A DNA stretch of 64,000 nt, from positions 868,001-932,000 of the forward strand of contig NZ_JBHTBR010000002.1 in NCBI RefSeq assembly GCF_042665075.1, in the 5' to 3' direction. The position numbers and the translations under genes are program-made. Of the stretch, positions 46,371-55,730 are shown in pieces. The notes below the pieces were generated by a model. It saw nothing but the letters and a program-made list of their open reading frames with translations, searched no databases and was not told the origin of the DNA. The DNA comes from Hirschia litorea. Its GTDB lineage: Bacteria > Pseudomonadota > Alphaproteobacteria > Caulobacterales > Hyphomonadaceae. Every line of letters begins with the position of its first letter. Positions within the stretch are counted from its first letter, which is position 1.

Positions 46371-46520
46371 GCTCTCCACATAAGCACAGCTATTCCAACG
46401 CTTCACGCAATCTCTACCACGCTTGCGATTGATCCTGAGTGCGTGGCGACTTAGATTAAGGCCAACAGACTCAATTCAACTGCCCTTTGCGGTGCGCAGC
46501 CATATTAAGAAAGCCTTCCC

Positions 46521-47525
46521 ATGCAATTTCATAACAATATCGTCGATGCCATTGGTAACACACCGCTCATCAAGCTTCGCAAAGCCTCTGAACTAACAGG
46601 ATGTACGATACTAGGGAAAGCTGAGTTTCTAAACCCGGGTCAATCTGTGAAAGATCGTGCCGCACTTGCCATTATAAGTGCTGCGGAAGCTGATGGCTCT
46701 CTTAAACCTGGCGGCACCATCGTCGAAGGAACTGCAGGAAATACAGGTATAGGTCTTACGGTTGTGGCAAATGCGCTGGGTTATAAAACCAAAATCGTTA
46801 TGCCCCGCACACAATCTCAAGAGAAGAAAGATGCTATTCGTCTATTAGGGGCTGAATTGGTTGAAGTTGATGCGCTTCCCTATAAAAACCCGAACAACTA
46901 CATCCACTATTCGCGCAGATTAGCCGAAGAATTGGCTGCGAGTTCAGATACAAGCGTCATTTGGGCGAACCAGTTTGATAATGTAGCCAACCGCCAAGCC
47001 CATATCGAGACCACTGGTCCTGAAATCTGGGAACAAACAGATGGCAAGGTTGATGGCTTTATCTGTGCTGTTGGATCTGGAGGCACATTAGCAGGTGTCA
47101 CAATGGCGCTAAAAGAGCGCAATAAAAATATTAAATGTGCTATCGCTGATCCAGGCGGCGCAGCTTTATTTGGATATTACAAAAACGGTGAACTAAAATC
47201 AGAAGGCACAAGTATTACTGAAGGTATCGGCCAAGGCCGTATCACAGCAAATCTCGAAGGTCTTGAACTCGATGACGCGTTCCGCATCAATGATGCCACT
47301 GCTTTAGAAATTCTATACGACCTTACCATCAATGAAGGCATGTGCCTTGGTGGGTCTGCTGGCATCAACATAGCCGGCGCAATTGAATTGGCGAAATCCA
47401 TGGGGCCAGGAAAAACCATTGTGACAATGCTATGTGACTATGGAAACCGTTATCAATCTAAAATGTACAATCCTGAATTCCTAAAGGAAAAAGGCTTACC
47501 AACCCCGCCTTGGATGGAGCAATAA
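46521..47525 (+). CDS. cysK: Cysteine synthase A
   Basis: The 334-aa PLP enzyme forms cysteine from O-acetylserine and sulfide. PLP Lys44 is in PGQSVKDRAAL. The substrate loop is EGTAGNTGIGL, with AGNTG where the classic enzyme has TSGNTG; this form occurs in a group of alphaproteobacterial enzymes. The glycine-rich phosphate loop is GSGGTLAG. It starts the three-gene run cysK-sseA-metC and ends 1 bp before sseA. The ribosome site is weak. I looked for a SAM riboswitch in the 150-bp leader and rejected it. Confidence 0.93.
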   Translation: MQFHNNIVDAIGNTPLIKLRKASELTGCTILGKAEFLNPGQSVKDRAALAIISAAEADGSLKPGGTIVEGTAGNTGIGLTVVANALGYKTKIVMPRTQSQEKKDAIRLLGAELVEVDALPYKNPNNYIHYSRRLAEELAASSDTSVIWANQFDNVANRQAHIETTGPEIWEQTDGKVDGFICAVGSGGTLAGVTMALKERNKNIKCAIADPGGAALFGYYKNGELKSEGTSITEGIGQGRITANLEGLELDDAFRINDATALEILYDLTINEGMCLGGSAGINIAGAIELAKSMGPGKTIVTMLCDYGNRYQSKMYNPEFLKEKGLPTPPWMEQ

Positions 47526-47526
47526 A

Positions 47527-48417
47527 ATGTCAGATATTACGCTATCAACGCCTCTTGTTTCAGCTCAATGGCTGAAAAACAATTGGGGCCGTGACGGACT
47601 AAAAATCGTAGACACAACTTACACATTGCCCTTCCTCAATCCGGAAAAAAATGGTGCGCAATTATATGAAGAAGCACACATTCCTGATGCTATTTTCTTC
47701 CCACTAGATGAAATAGCTGACACGAGCAGTGATCTGCCGCATATGTTGGCACCTGATATTCAGTTCAGCGCACAAATGTCTGAATTGGGGCTTTCAAGTT
47801 CAGATGCCATCGTCGTTTATGACCAGAATGGCTGGGTTGCTTCGGCGCGCGTGTGGTGGAATTTGCGCATGATGGGGCACACAAATGTAGCTGTGTTAAA
47901 TGGCGGTCTGAAGGCATGGAAAGCTGCCAATGGCGCTGTCGTTAGCGGAAAAATCAAAGACGCGAAAGGTGGTATCTTTCACGCGAAACCCAATCCGGCC
48001 CTTGTGCGTGATATTGAAGACATGCGCCAACACGTTAAAGCCCAAGACGTGCAAATCCTTGATGCCCGTAACGCTGCCCGTTTCAAAGGCGAAGCTGCCG
48101 AACCACGCGCAGGCTTAAAATCTGGTCACATGCCGGGCGCGTTCAACCTCACACATGCCGCCCTCATACGTGAAGACAATCTGCTTAAAGACAAGCATGA
48201 CCTATATGACGTATTCGCTGCCAGCGGGTTGGACTTAGACAAGCCAATTGTAACAACTTGCGGCTCTGGCATAACTGCCTCCGTACTTGCGTTGGGGCTA
48301 GCCGTAATTGGCCGTGATGATGTCGCTGTTTACGATGGCTCATGGTCGCAATGGGGCGGCGCAGACAACTGCCCAGTCGCAACAGGCGAAGCGCAAATGA
48401 ATGGACAGACTACATGA
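47527..48417 (+). CDS. sseA: Two-domain rhodanese, 3-mercaptopyruvate sulfurtransferase
   Basis: The 296-aa protein has two rhodanese domains. The second carries the catalytic Cys in TTCGSGITASVLALGL (about residue 243), the CGSGVTA-type loop typical of mercaptopyruvate sulfurtransferase. The linker has LDARNAARFKGE. It transfers sulfur from 3-mercaptopyruvate to thiols or cyanide and fits beside cysteine synthesis and cystathionine cleavage. It overlaps metC by 4 nt (ATGA) and follows cysK by one base, so the trio is an operon. Confidence 0.94.
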   Translation: MSDITLSTPLVSAQWLKNNWGRDGLKIVDTTYTLPFLNPEKNGAQLYEEAHIPDAIFFPLDEIADTSSDLPHMLAPDIQFSAQMSELGLSSSDAIVVYDQNGWVASARVWWNLRMMGHTNVAVLNGGLKAWKAANGAVVSGKIKDAKGGIFHAKPNPALVRDIEDMRQHVKAQDVQILDARNAARFKGEAAEPRAGLKSGHMPGAFNLTHAALIREDNLLKDKHDLYDVFAASGLDLDKPIVTTCGSGITASVLALGLAVIGRDDVAVYDGSWSQWGGADNCPVATGEAQMNGQTT

Positions 48418-49583
48418 GCGATTCTCCTTCGAACAACCTATCTACGCGCTTGATTCACAGCGGACGCGACCCGAAAAATCAACTCGGTGCGGTAAACCCT
48501 CCTATTCATCGTGCTTCAACAATCATTCTTGAAAAAGCCGAGGATTTATACCGCAATGATGTGCGCACATATGGCATTAGCGGAATGCAAGTTCACGAAG
48601 CTCTAAAAGACGCCTTATGTGCCCTAGAAGATGCCAAACACTGCTTATTGACAGAGTCTGGCCTGCTTGCATGTACGCTTCCCATATTCGCCCTTGTTGG
48701 TGCTGGCGAGCACGTACTCGTACCAGATAACACTTATGGACCGACACGCCGCTATTGTGATCGTTCTTTAAAACGCGCTGGCGGGCAAGTCACATATTAT
48801 GACCCGCTCATTGGAGATGGTATTGCGGACCTCATCCAAGACAATACAACGCTTATCATGATTGAAAGTCCGGGATCTTTAACCTTCGAGCTTCCCGATA
48901 TTCGTGCCATTGTTCGCGCCGCGAAAGCACGTGGCGTCACGACTGCTTTAGATAATTGCTGGGGGTCAGGTGTCTATCTGCGTCCACTTGATATTGGCGT
49001 CGATATCTCCATTCTGGCTACGACAAAATATGCAGGCGGTCATTCAGATACGCTTTCAGGTGCCCTACTTCTCAATAGCGACAGGCTTGTACGCAAGCTG
49101 AGCGATGCAAGCACTGATCTAGGGCTTTGTACGTCACCAGAAGATGCGGCCATTGTCTTGCGCGGTTTGCGAACAATGACCACACGTCTAAAAGTACATG
49201 AAGCATCAGGTCTTGAAATTGCTAAATGGCTACAAACCCGCCCCGAAGTCACACAAGTTTTGCACCCTGCTCTGCCAGAAAACCCATATCATGGCATCTG
49301 GAAACGCGACTTCACAGGCTCTGCTGGTTTATTCTCTTTTGAGATCAAACCCACATCTCCTGAAAAGGTCATAGAATTCCTCAATGCTTTTAAATTATTT
49401 GGCCTTGGTTTTTCCTATGGCGGGTATGAAAGCCTTGTCGTCAGTTGTGATCCGCAACTAACTTATCGCGTGCACGAAAACAAAAGCTTCAATGGTCCTC
49501 TCATTCGCATTAGCGTAGGCCTTGAAGACCCGAGCGATTTGAAAGCCGATCTTGAACAAGCCTTCAAAACGCTAACCGTCTAA
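48414..49583 (+). CDS. metC: Cystathionine beta-lyase
   Basis: The 389-aa protein is a Cys/Met metabolism PLP enzyme. It begins NLSTRLIHSGRDPKNQLGAVNPPIHRAST, typical of MetC. The PLP Lys is Lys205 in ATTKYAGGHSDTLSGALL. Other motifs are TYGISGMQVHEAL and GLFSFEIK. It cleaves cystathionine to homocysteine, pyruvate and ammonia in methionine synthesis. The ATG overlaps the sseA stop, so translation is coupled. A far upstream in-frame start within sseA was rejected. Confidence 0.93.
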   Translation: MSDSPSNNLSTRLIHSGRDPKNQLGAVNPPIHRASTIILEKAEDLYRNDVRTYGISGMQVHEALKDALCALEDAKHCLLTESGLLACTLPIFALVGAGEHVLVPDNTYGPTRRYCDRSLKRAGGQVTYYDPLIGDGIADLIQDNTTLIMIESPGSLTFELPDIRAIVRAAKARGVTTALDNCWGSGVYLRPLDIGVDISILATTKYAGGHSDTLSGALLLNSDRLVRKLSDASTDLGLCTSPEDAAIVLRGLRTMTTRLKVHEASGLEIAKWLQTRPEVTQVLHPALPENPYHGIWKRDFTGSAGLFSFEIKPTSPEKVIEFLNAFKLFGLGFSYGGYESLVVSCDPQLTYRVHENKSFNGPLIRISVGLEDPSDLKADLEQAFKTLTV

Positions 49584-49605
49584 AATTAGCTGTGTTCAAC
49601 TATAA

Positions 49606-49631
49606 ACTTCTGCCCGTCTATGGGCAGAAGT
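49606..49631. terminator. Hairpin between convergent metC and LysR genes
   Basis: ACTTCTGCCC and GGGCAGAAGT form a perfect 10-bp stem with a 6-nt loop. It overlaps the 3' end of the LysR gene. U-tracts are short on both sides (CTTTG / TTATAGTT), so termination is likely but not strong. Confidence 0.55.
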
Positions 49632-50568
49632 CTGCCTTTGTAGGCGGCACAAACACGGGGCTATTCTTGCACACATCATCAAGAATAGACTTCAACCACA
49701 TTGCTCCGGGATCAGAATTTAATCTACGGCTCCAATAAAGGCGCAAGTAAAAGTGCGGAAACTCGACCGGAGGCTGCACAGCAATCAGCCCACCACGCTG
49801 CACATAGCGGTGTGCGAGACGCGTAGGCGACAATGCCACCATATCTGTATCACGCACAGTCTCAGCTATTGAAGTATGGTGAGATGACGTTAGCGCCACA
49901 CGGCGGCGCAATCCCTGCTCACCCAACAAATCATCAATACTTGTATGGCTATCCCCTCGAGTGGAAAACACGATATGCGTCAATTCTGCATATCTTTCTA
50001 AGGTCATTTCCTGACACATTTTAGGGTGTCCTTCGCGCATAATCAGCACGAATTTTTCTTCAAGCATGGGAGAAAAATTTATACGCTTTGGAGGCTCAGT
50101 GCCACTGAAGAACAAGAAATCGAGATCACCAGAATCGAGTGCATCATAAGTCTCCCCAATTTTAACCGGTGAAATACGCAAATCAACCCGGGGCGCCTTT
50201 TCACGTAAACTTTCCATCAATGGCGGCAGCACCACATGGTCAAAATAATCCATCGCACCTATACGGAAAGTACGCTCAGAAATGTTAGGGTCGAAACTAT
50301 CATGAGACGCAAGCGTGCGCTCTACATGACGAAGCGCCTCTCGCACATCTATAGCAATTTCAGAACACCGCTCGGTAGGGTCCACACCCGATGGCGTGCG
50401 TATAAACAGCTCGTCTCCAAAAGTTTCTCGCAGACGAGAAAGCGCGTTAGATACGGCTGGCTGCGTCACGTTTAAGCGCTTGGCTGCACGCGTCACATTG
50501 CGCTCGCGCCATAGCGCATCAAATGTATTGAGGAGGTTTAAATCAAACTTCTTGTCCACAGGCTTCAT
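49618..50568 (-). CDS. LysR-family transcriptional regulator (NodD-like)
   Basis: The 316-aa protein has an N-terminal helix-turn-helix (DLNLLNTFDALWRERNVTRAAKRLNVTQPAVSNALSRLRE in segments, about 9-65) and a periplasmic-binding-like effector domain (about 95-300). The DLNLL-x-x-F start with R-N-V-T-R-A-A belongs to the NodD/SyrM/PcpR side of the family. It converges with the sulfur operon and does not share a promoter with it; there is no divergent partner on its other side, so its target is unknown. Start chosen from family N-termini and an adjacent GGTAGGG. Confidence 0.92.
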   Translation of the reverse strand: MKPVDKKFDLNLLNTFDALWRERNVTRAAKRLNVTQPAVSNALSRLRETFGDELFIRTPSGVDPTERCSEIAIDVREALRHVERTLASHDSFDPNISERTFRIGAMDYFDHVVLPPLMESLREKAPRVDLRISPVKIGETYDALDSGDLDFLFFSGTEPPKRINFSPMLEEKFVLIMREGHPKMCQEMTLERYAELTHIVFSTRGDSHTSIDDLLGEQGLRRRVALTSSHHTSIAETVRDTDMVALSPTRLAHRYVQRGGLIAVQPPVEFPHFYLRLYWSRRLNSDPGAMWLKSILDDVCKNSPVFVPPTKADFCP

Positions 50569-50699
50569 CCCTACCGGAATCAAATTTCCGGAATCATGCT
50601 TCTTATATCAATGTAAATGATAGCCCTGCTTGAAAATATCACAATATATAAATCTAAATGATGCTTTTCGCTGAACAAACGAGAACACATTCACAAAGC

Positions 50700-51584
50700 T
50701 TATGTTGTGATAAAATCAACCTGATCTTCAAACAAACGGACGGCCGACAATTTGCCAGTCATATACGCACCTGTATCGAGGCTAATACGGCGGAAGTCCC
50801 TGTGTGGTGCATTGATAGGTGTGTGACCATGCACGACCACTTTTTCAAACGCATCTTTGTGGTAGAGGAAATCATCTCTGATCCACATCAAATCACTTTC
50901 TTTTTGCTCTTCGATCGTTTTACCCGGACGCAGTCCGGCGTGAACAAAGACATAGTCACCAAGAACCAAACAGAGTTCTAGGTTTTCAAGAAAGTGCCGA
51001 TGGCTTGCTGGAATTTTTTCTACAAGATCGCGACGCGCTTGCTCCCAACCGTCAAAATTATCTGCACCGCGTGGAGGTTGAACATTATACGAGACAAGTG
51101 TTTCGATTCCACCATATTGTGACCACCTCGGCCCAATACCCGAATTCATCAAAAAGTCTTGGAACGTTTCTTCGTGATTCCCACGCAAAAATTTCAAATC
51201 AAATTCTGCATATTCATCGCTGACCAATAAATCGATCACTTGGCGAGATTGAAATCCGCGATCAACATAATCACCTAAAAACACGATTGCATTTCGCACA
51301 TCCGGCACATCGCTTTGGGCAACATCCTCACGAATTTTTTCCATGAGTTTTTTAAGTAAATCTGCACGGCCATGAATATCGCCTATTGCATAGACGCACA
51401 CGCCATCTGGGACACGTGAACTAGGTAGAGGCACTTTAAGCGCTTCTTCGGTCGAAAGGGAATCAGGCTGCTTTTTGTCTTTGGATTGTCTGGGACTTAC
51501 ATTCTCCCACAACAAAAAGGCACGTGCCGCTATATCGCGCCGCCTTTCCATCACCCAATCACTAAACTCTTCCAGTTTTAGCAT
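50700..51584 (-). CDS. PPP-family serine/threonine metallophosphatase
   Basis: The 294-aa protein carries all PPP phosphatase motifs: GDIHGRADLL (about residue 69), GDYVDRGFQSRQVIDLL, LRGNHEE, VFVHAGLRPG and VVHGHTP. These residues bind two metal ions. Bacterial members dephosphorylate Ser/Thr/Tyr proteins or act on small molecules such as Ap4A. The first 60 residues are a helical, charged region not part of the core. The ATG at 51584 has no clear ribosome site, while a GTG at 51617 lies in the same frame; the start is therefore uncertain. Confidence 0.9.
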   Translation of the reverse strand: MLKLEEFSDWVMERRRDIAARAFLLWENVSPRQSKDKKQPDSLSTEEALKVPLPSSRVPDGVCVYAIGDIHGRADLLKKLMEKIREDVAQSDVPDVRNAIVFLGDYVDRGFQSRQVIDLLVSDEYAEFDLKFLRGNHEETFQDFLMNSGIGPRWSQYGGIETLVSYNVQPPRGADNFDGWEQARRDLVEKIPASHRHFLENLELCLVLGDYVFVHAGLRPGKTIEEQKESDLMWIRDDFLYHKDAFEKVVVHGHTPINAPHRDFRRISLDTGAYMTGKLSAVRLFEDQVDFITT

Positions 51585-52023
51585 CGACTTGCGTCTACGC
51601 TCCCTTAACGCCACCACTCACGCCAATAAATACCATGAGTGTACTCTAAAAATGTTTCTTCCCAAATATATGCAAAATATACACCATACCCGACTGAAAA
51701 CATTCACGCGGCACTGTAGGATGCAATTATGCTCAATTCTTGACGTCTATTAGCTAAATATAAGTCTGCTAAACAGTGATTATACCTTTCAAGCCAATAC
51801 CGCAGATTAACCCTATATGCTTTTGCTCAACAATCACTAAAGCCGATTGATCAAAATTCATACGAATATCTAGGATTAAATATCAGATCAGCAAATTCTT
51901 GTACCAATCGACGGTGGAAAACTCTTATTCTATTCAACAGTTGAACTGACAAATCGTCATTAACACGCCATACTTCACGCATACGTTGAGCTTAGATTCG
52001 TTTTAACAAAAAGGCATTGCGCA
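51585..52023. other. 439-bp A+T-rich intergenic region
   Basis: No gene or RNA is visible. The region must hold the divergent promoters of the phosphatase and AsmA genes. A 13-bp palindrome TTCAACAGTTGAA at 51933-51945 lies about 78 bp ahead of the AsmA start and could be an operator. If the phosphatase starts at 51617, the empty stretch shrinks to about 400 bp. Confidence 0.5.
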
Positions 52024-54456
52024 ATGATCCGCTTCCTTCTCATTCTGATAGCCATCATAGCCGTTCTCATCGGCGGTGTCGCAGCAGCAGTCCATTTCGT
52101 CCCATCTTCTGTCTACAAGGACAAGATCGAAATTGCAGCCGAATCTGCACTTGGCAGAGATGTCGTTATCAATGGCGATATCAAACTCAGTATTTTCCCA
52201 AAGATCACCGCTTCGGCTGGGCAAACAACCATTGCCAACCCCGAAGGGTTTGGAGAAGCAAACTTTGCCTCCATGACGGAGTTACGCGCTGCCGTAAAGT
52301 TATTACCTCTTTTATCCCGCAATGTTGAAATAGATGAGTTTATCCTTGTGGACCCCAAACTCTCTCTTGTTCAACTTCCCAATGGACAAAACAATTGGAC
52401 CTTCTCCAGCAGTGCTCCTAAAGAGAAAACTCCCGATGATGGCCCTTCCCCATCTGCGCCATCAGGTGTTTCTGCAAAGCTAGGTGATGTACGCCTTATC
52501 AACGGAAACCTCGCCTATGCTGACCGCAAAGCAGGCCAAAAGCACACGCTTGAAAAGCTAAACATTGTTATCAAACTCCCACAGATCGACGGTCCTTTAG
52601 GAGTGAAAGGCGATGGTATAGCCGATGGATTAGGATTTGATATTGATGCAAATGTCGAAAACCTCCAAAATCTAATCGATGGTATTTCAACGCCAGTAGC
52701 AGCCAGTTTTAACACCGACCTAGCCAAAACGGATATCGATGGAAACATCATCTTGGGTGATGTCATTGGCGTTGATATTCAAGCCAACGCAAATGTGGAC
52801 GACCTTCTAGCACTCGCAAACTTTTTTAAGATCGAAATTCCGGCAGCGGCAGCGCTCGGTAAAGCGAGTGTGAAAGCTAAAGTTGGCGGACAGGTGGGAG
52901 CACTCTCCCTAAGTGATGTTGTTTTCAATCACACTAGCGACCTTCTTAAACTCGATTTTACTGGTGGTGCGAATGTAGGAGAGAAGATCGCCTTCAATGG
53001 TGATCTTAATTTCAATGCTCCTAATTTGCGCGCACTTGCTAAAACCGCAGATGTCATATTGCCAGAAGGTGATATTTACCGCGCCTTCACTCTAAAAGGT
53101 ACGACAACAGGTTCCTTAGACAGCATAGCGCTGACAAATGCCAAGCTCACATTCGACGACATTGTGGGCGATGGAGAGATGCGCTTAAACCTTGCAGGAG
53201 CCAAGCCAAAACTAACGGGTACTTTGAGCACGAATGAGATTGATGCAACAAAATATGCTGCTGCCTCCGGTGCCACACAACAACCTGCTCAAAAACAAAA
53301 AACGTCAGAAGGCTGGCCAGATGCTCCGCTAGATCTTTCTCCGCTTAAAGCTGTGGATGTAGATCTAAAAATCAGTGCGGCTGGCTTAAAATTCCAAGGT
53401 ATTGATATTGGTAAAACAGCCCTAAACACAACAATCTTGAACGGTAAACTCGTAGCAGACCTTACAGAAACATCGCTCTATGGTGGTAAGGGTACAGCAA
53501 AAATTATAGCTGATGCCTCCGATGCAACACCAAAAGTTCAAATGGTAGCAAGTCTAAATGCCTTGAATGCTGCGCCATTCTTGGGTGCTGTAGCTAACTT
53601 TGATAAAATCGAAGGTCTTGGCGGCTTCAACATCAAACTGGATGGTTCAGGCAACACAATGTCTTCTATCATGAATTCATTGTCTGGTTCAGGCGCTTTC
53701 AAATTTGACGATGGAGCCATTAAAGGTCTGAACGCTGCCCAGCTTATGCGGTCGGCGAATGATTTCCTCAAAACCGGCACAATGCCAACAGCTCTTTCAG
53801 CAGAACAGGAAACTGATTTCACTGAATTTGCTGCTGCCTTCAACATTCAAAACGGTGTCGCGTCTACTCAGGATTTCAACTTTGTCACACCTGGACTACA
53901 AATTCCGGGAAAGGGTGAACTTAACCTTGGTGCACGTACTTTATCCCTCAGCATGTTCCCCAAATCAGGTGACAAGTCTCTTGGTATAAACGGGTTTGCA
54001 CCACCTATCAAAATTTCAGGTGGATGGAATAATCTCTCCGTTGGCTTGGACCAAGATTGGCTCAAGCAACAGCTGACCCAACAACTCACCAATGAAGCTG
54101 GAAAACTTCTGGAAAAAGAACTTGGGGTTGATGGCCTAAAAGTTGGCGGAGAAAATGTAGATGTCGGCACAATTCTCGGCGACAGCAAAGAAGCTGAGAA
54201 AGCACGCCGTAATGCTCTTAATGGAGCCCTAGCTGATGCATTAAACAAGCAAGTCAACAAGAATAAAAAGGACACTGCGACCACAGATAAAGCAGCAACC
54301 CCGCAAGAGACCTCCACCCCGACACCAGCGACAGAGCGGACAGACACCTCTGCCCCAGCAGAAGAGGTGCAGGAAGAAGAGGAAGAGGAACCTAAATCTC
54401 TTGAGGAGCAGCTTGAAGAGGAAGCTAAGAAGAAACTCCAAGATCTATTCAAATAG
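52024..54456 (+). CDS. AsmA family protein
   Basis: The 810-aa protein has one N-terminal membrane helix (FLLILIAIIAVLIGGVAAAV) and the AsmA start (FVPSSVYKDKIEIAAESALGRDVVINGDIKLSIFP in segments). A long repeated beta-groove body follows, and the conserved C-terminal AsmA_2 part contains LGGFNIKLDGSGNTM, FDDGAIKGLNAAQLM and the late FVTPGLQIPGKGELNLGARTLSL-like pattern. AsmA-like proteins span the periplasm and help lipid transport to, or homeostasis of, the outer membrane. The last 80 residues are low-complexity (Thr/Pro/Glu) with a run of acidic residues ending in a Lys-rich helix, which is unusual for the family. Confidence 0.9.
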   Translation: MIRFLLILIAIIAVLIGGVAAAVHFVPSSVYKDKIEIAAESALGRDVVINGDIKLSIFPKITASAGQTTIANPEGFGEANFASMTELRAAVKLLPLLSRNVEIDEFILVDPKLSLVQLPNGQNNWTFSSSAPKEKTPDDGPSPSAPSGVSAKLGDVRLINGNLAYADRKAGQKHTLEKLNIVIKLPQIDGPLGVKGDGIADGLGFDIDANVENLQNLIDGISTPVAASFNTDLAKTDIDGNIILGDVIGVDIQANANVDDLLALANFFKIEIPAAAALGKASVKAKVGGQVGALSLSDVVFNHTSDLLKLDFTGGANVGEKIAFNGDLNFNAPNLRALAKTADVILPEGDIYRAFTLKGTTTGSLDSIALTNAKLTFDDIVGDGEMRLNLAGAKPKLTGTLSTNEIDATKYAAASGATQQPAQKQKTSEGWPDAPLDLSPLKAVDVDLKISAAGLKFQGIDIGKTALNTTILNGKLVADLTETSLYGGKGTAKIIADASDATPKVQMVASLNALNAAPFLGAVANFDKIEGLGGFNIKLDGSGNTMSSIMNSLSGSGAFKFDDGAIKGLNAAQLMRSANDFLKTGTMPTALSAEQETDFTEFAAAFNIQNGVASTQDFNFVTPGLQIPGKGELNLGARTLSLSMFPKSGDKSLGINGFAPPIKISGGWNNLSVGLDQDWLKQQLTQQLTNEAGKLLEKELGVDGLKVGGENVDVGTILGDSKEAEKARRNALNGALADALNKQVNKNKKDTATTDKAATPQETSTPTPATERTDTSAPAEEVQEEEEEEPKSLEEQLEEEAKKKLQDLFK

Positions 54457-54506
54457 TCGCACATTTATTGATCGACCGACTCAATCATGCCTGCTAACAC
54501 TTAGTC

Positions 54507-55286
54507 ATGAAAATAGCGTCTTGGAATGTGAACTCGGTGAATGCACGTTTGCCCACTGTGCTTGAGGTTTTAAAAAACCTCGAGCTAGATGTGGTGTGTT
54601 TTCAAGAGATTAAGTGTGTTGATGAGAATTTCCCGCGTCTCGAAATAGAAGACATGGGCTATAATGTCGTCACACATGGTCAAAAAAGCTATAATGGCGT
54701 GGCCATACTCTCAAAACACCCTTTCGAAGACGTGCAAATCGGCTTACCCGGCGATGATTCCGATGAACAAGCCCGCTATGTAGAAGCCTTAATCATGAGC
54801 GACACGCCAGTGCGTGTTTCCTCCATCTACCTTCCCAATGGAAACCCATTTCCCGGTCCTAAATTTGACTACAAACTCGCATGGATGGACCGCCTCATCG
54901 CACGCGCGAAAGAGCTCCTAACATACGAAGAAGCTATTGTTTTAGGTGGTGATTATAACTGCATTCCACGTGATGAAGACTGCTATGATCCCGCAGCATG
55001 GGTTGACGATGCGCTCGCCCAACCAGAAACACGCGCCAAGTTTCGCGAGCTACAGTGGTTAGGATATACTGAAGGTTTTGCTGCCCGCGATAATCGCGCT
55101 CACCAATATACATTCTGGGATTATCAAGCAGGTGCTTGGCAAAAAGATAATGGTATACGCATCGACCATTTACTCTGCAGCCCCCAAGCGGCCGACAAAC
55201 TAAAAGCAGTTTCAATTTATAGAGATGCGCGCGCTATGACAAAACCATCGGACCATGTGCCTATTATAGGTGAATTTGATTTATGA
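54507..55286 (+). CDS. xth: Exodeoxyribonuclease III (AP endonuclease)
   Basis: The 259-aa enzyme cuts DNA at abasic sites and removes 3' blocks in base excision repair. Motifs: ASWNVNSVNARLPTV at the start, VCFQEIKC with the metal Glu, SIYLPNG, GGDYNCIP (usually GDFN), the C-terminal IDHLLCS and SDHVPIIGEF. It is cytoplasmic and magnesium-dependent. It overlaps the DUF983 gene by 4 nt (ATGA), a coupling also seen in other alphaproteobacteria as far as I recall. Confidence 0.96.
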   Translation: MKIASWNVNSVNARLPTVLEVLKNLELDVVCFQEIKCVDENFPRLEIEDMGYNVVTHGQKSYNGVAILSKHPFEDVQIGLPGDDSDEQARYVEALIMSDTPVRVSSIYLPNGNPFPGPKFDYKLAWMDRLIARAKELLTYEEAIVLGGDYNCIPRDEDCYDPAAWVDDALAQPETRAKFRELQWLGYTEGFAARDNRAHQYTFWDYQAGAWQKDNGIRIDHLLCSPQAADKLKAVSIYRDARAMTKPSDHVPIIGEFDL

Positions 55287-55687
55287 GCGCGTCGCCTGAA
55301 ACCGCTCTCGTGAATGGAGCACCCACCTCTATCTGGCAGAGCGTAAAGCGCACTCTTCGAGGGAAATGTCCCAATTGCGGCAACGGGAAAATTTGGAAAA
55401 GCTATATTAAACAAGTTGATAATTGCAATTCTTGCCAAGCTGACCTTGGAAAACTGCGTGCCGATGATGGCCCAGCATGGCTAACGATACTGCTCGTAGG
55501 GCACATCTGGGCACCTCTACTGGTTATAGTAACCCGATACCAATTTCCAATGTGGCTATTATTCCCATCACTACTGCTTGGCGCAACGCTCTCTTGTCTC
55601 GCTATTTTACCTATCTCAAAGGCAATTTTTCTGGGCGCTATCTGGAAAACCCAAGCAGGCGACCACCCCGAAGAATGGACGCCCTAA
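55283..55687 (+). CDS. DUF983 family membrane protein
   Basis: The 134-aa protein has two CxxC pairs in RGKCPNCGNGKIWKSYIKQVDNCNSC (in segments; about residues 30-52), a small zinc knuckle, then two membrane helices (about 68-86 and 92-112). This is the DUF983 layout. Function is unknown; family members often sit near cytochrome oxidase assembly or DNA repair genes. It is translationally coupled to xth through ATGA. Confidence 0.92.
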   Translation: MSASPETALVNGAPTSIWQSVKRTLRGKCPNCGNGKIWKSYIKQVDNCNSCQADLGKLRADDGPAWLTILLVGHIWAPLLVIVTRYQFPMWLLFPSLLLGATLSCLAILPISKAIFLGAIWKTQAGDHPEEWTP

Positions 55688-55730
55688 ATACGTTCAAAAT
55701 ATTAGACTTAGTTAGCTATCAAATAGCCAT

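Noticed and set aside
46371..46520. Possible SAM-II riboswitch ahead of cysK (GCGTGGCGACTTAG resembles its start)
   Set aside because: The matching 3' arm (GC-A-A-GC-CACG type) and the GCTAAAG pseudoknot strand are absent at the needed distance. A CCACGC/GCGTGG hairpin exists but in the wrong order.
53868..54464. Serine-rich 198-codon antisense frame over the 3' end of the AsmA gene
   Set aside because: It comes from the acidic low-complexity codons read backwards (Glu/Lys codons give Ser/Phe/Leu). There is no independent support.
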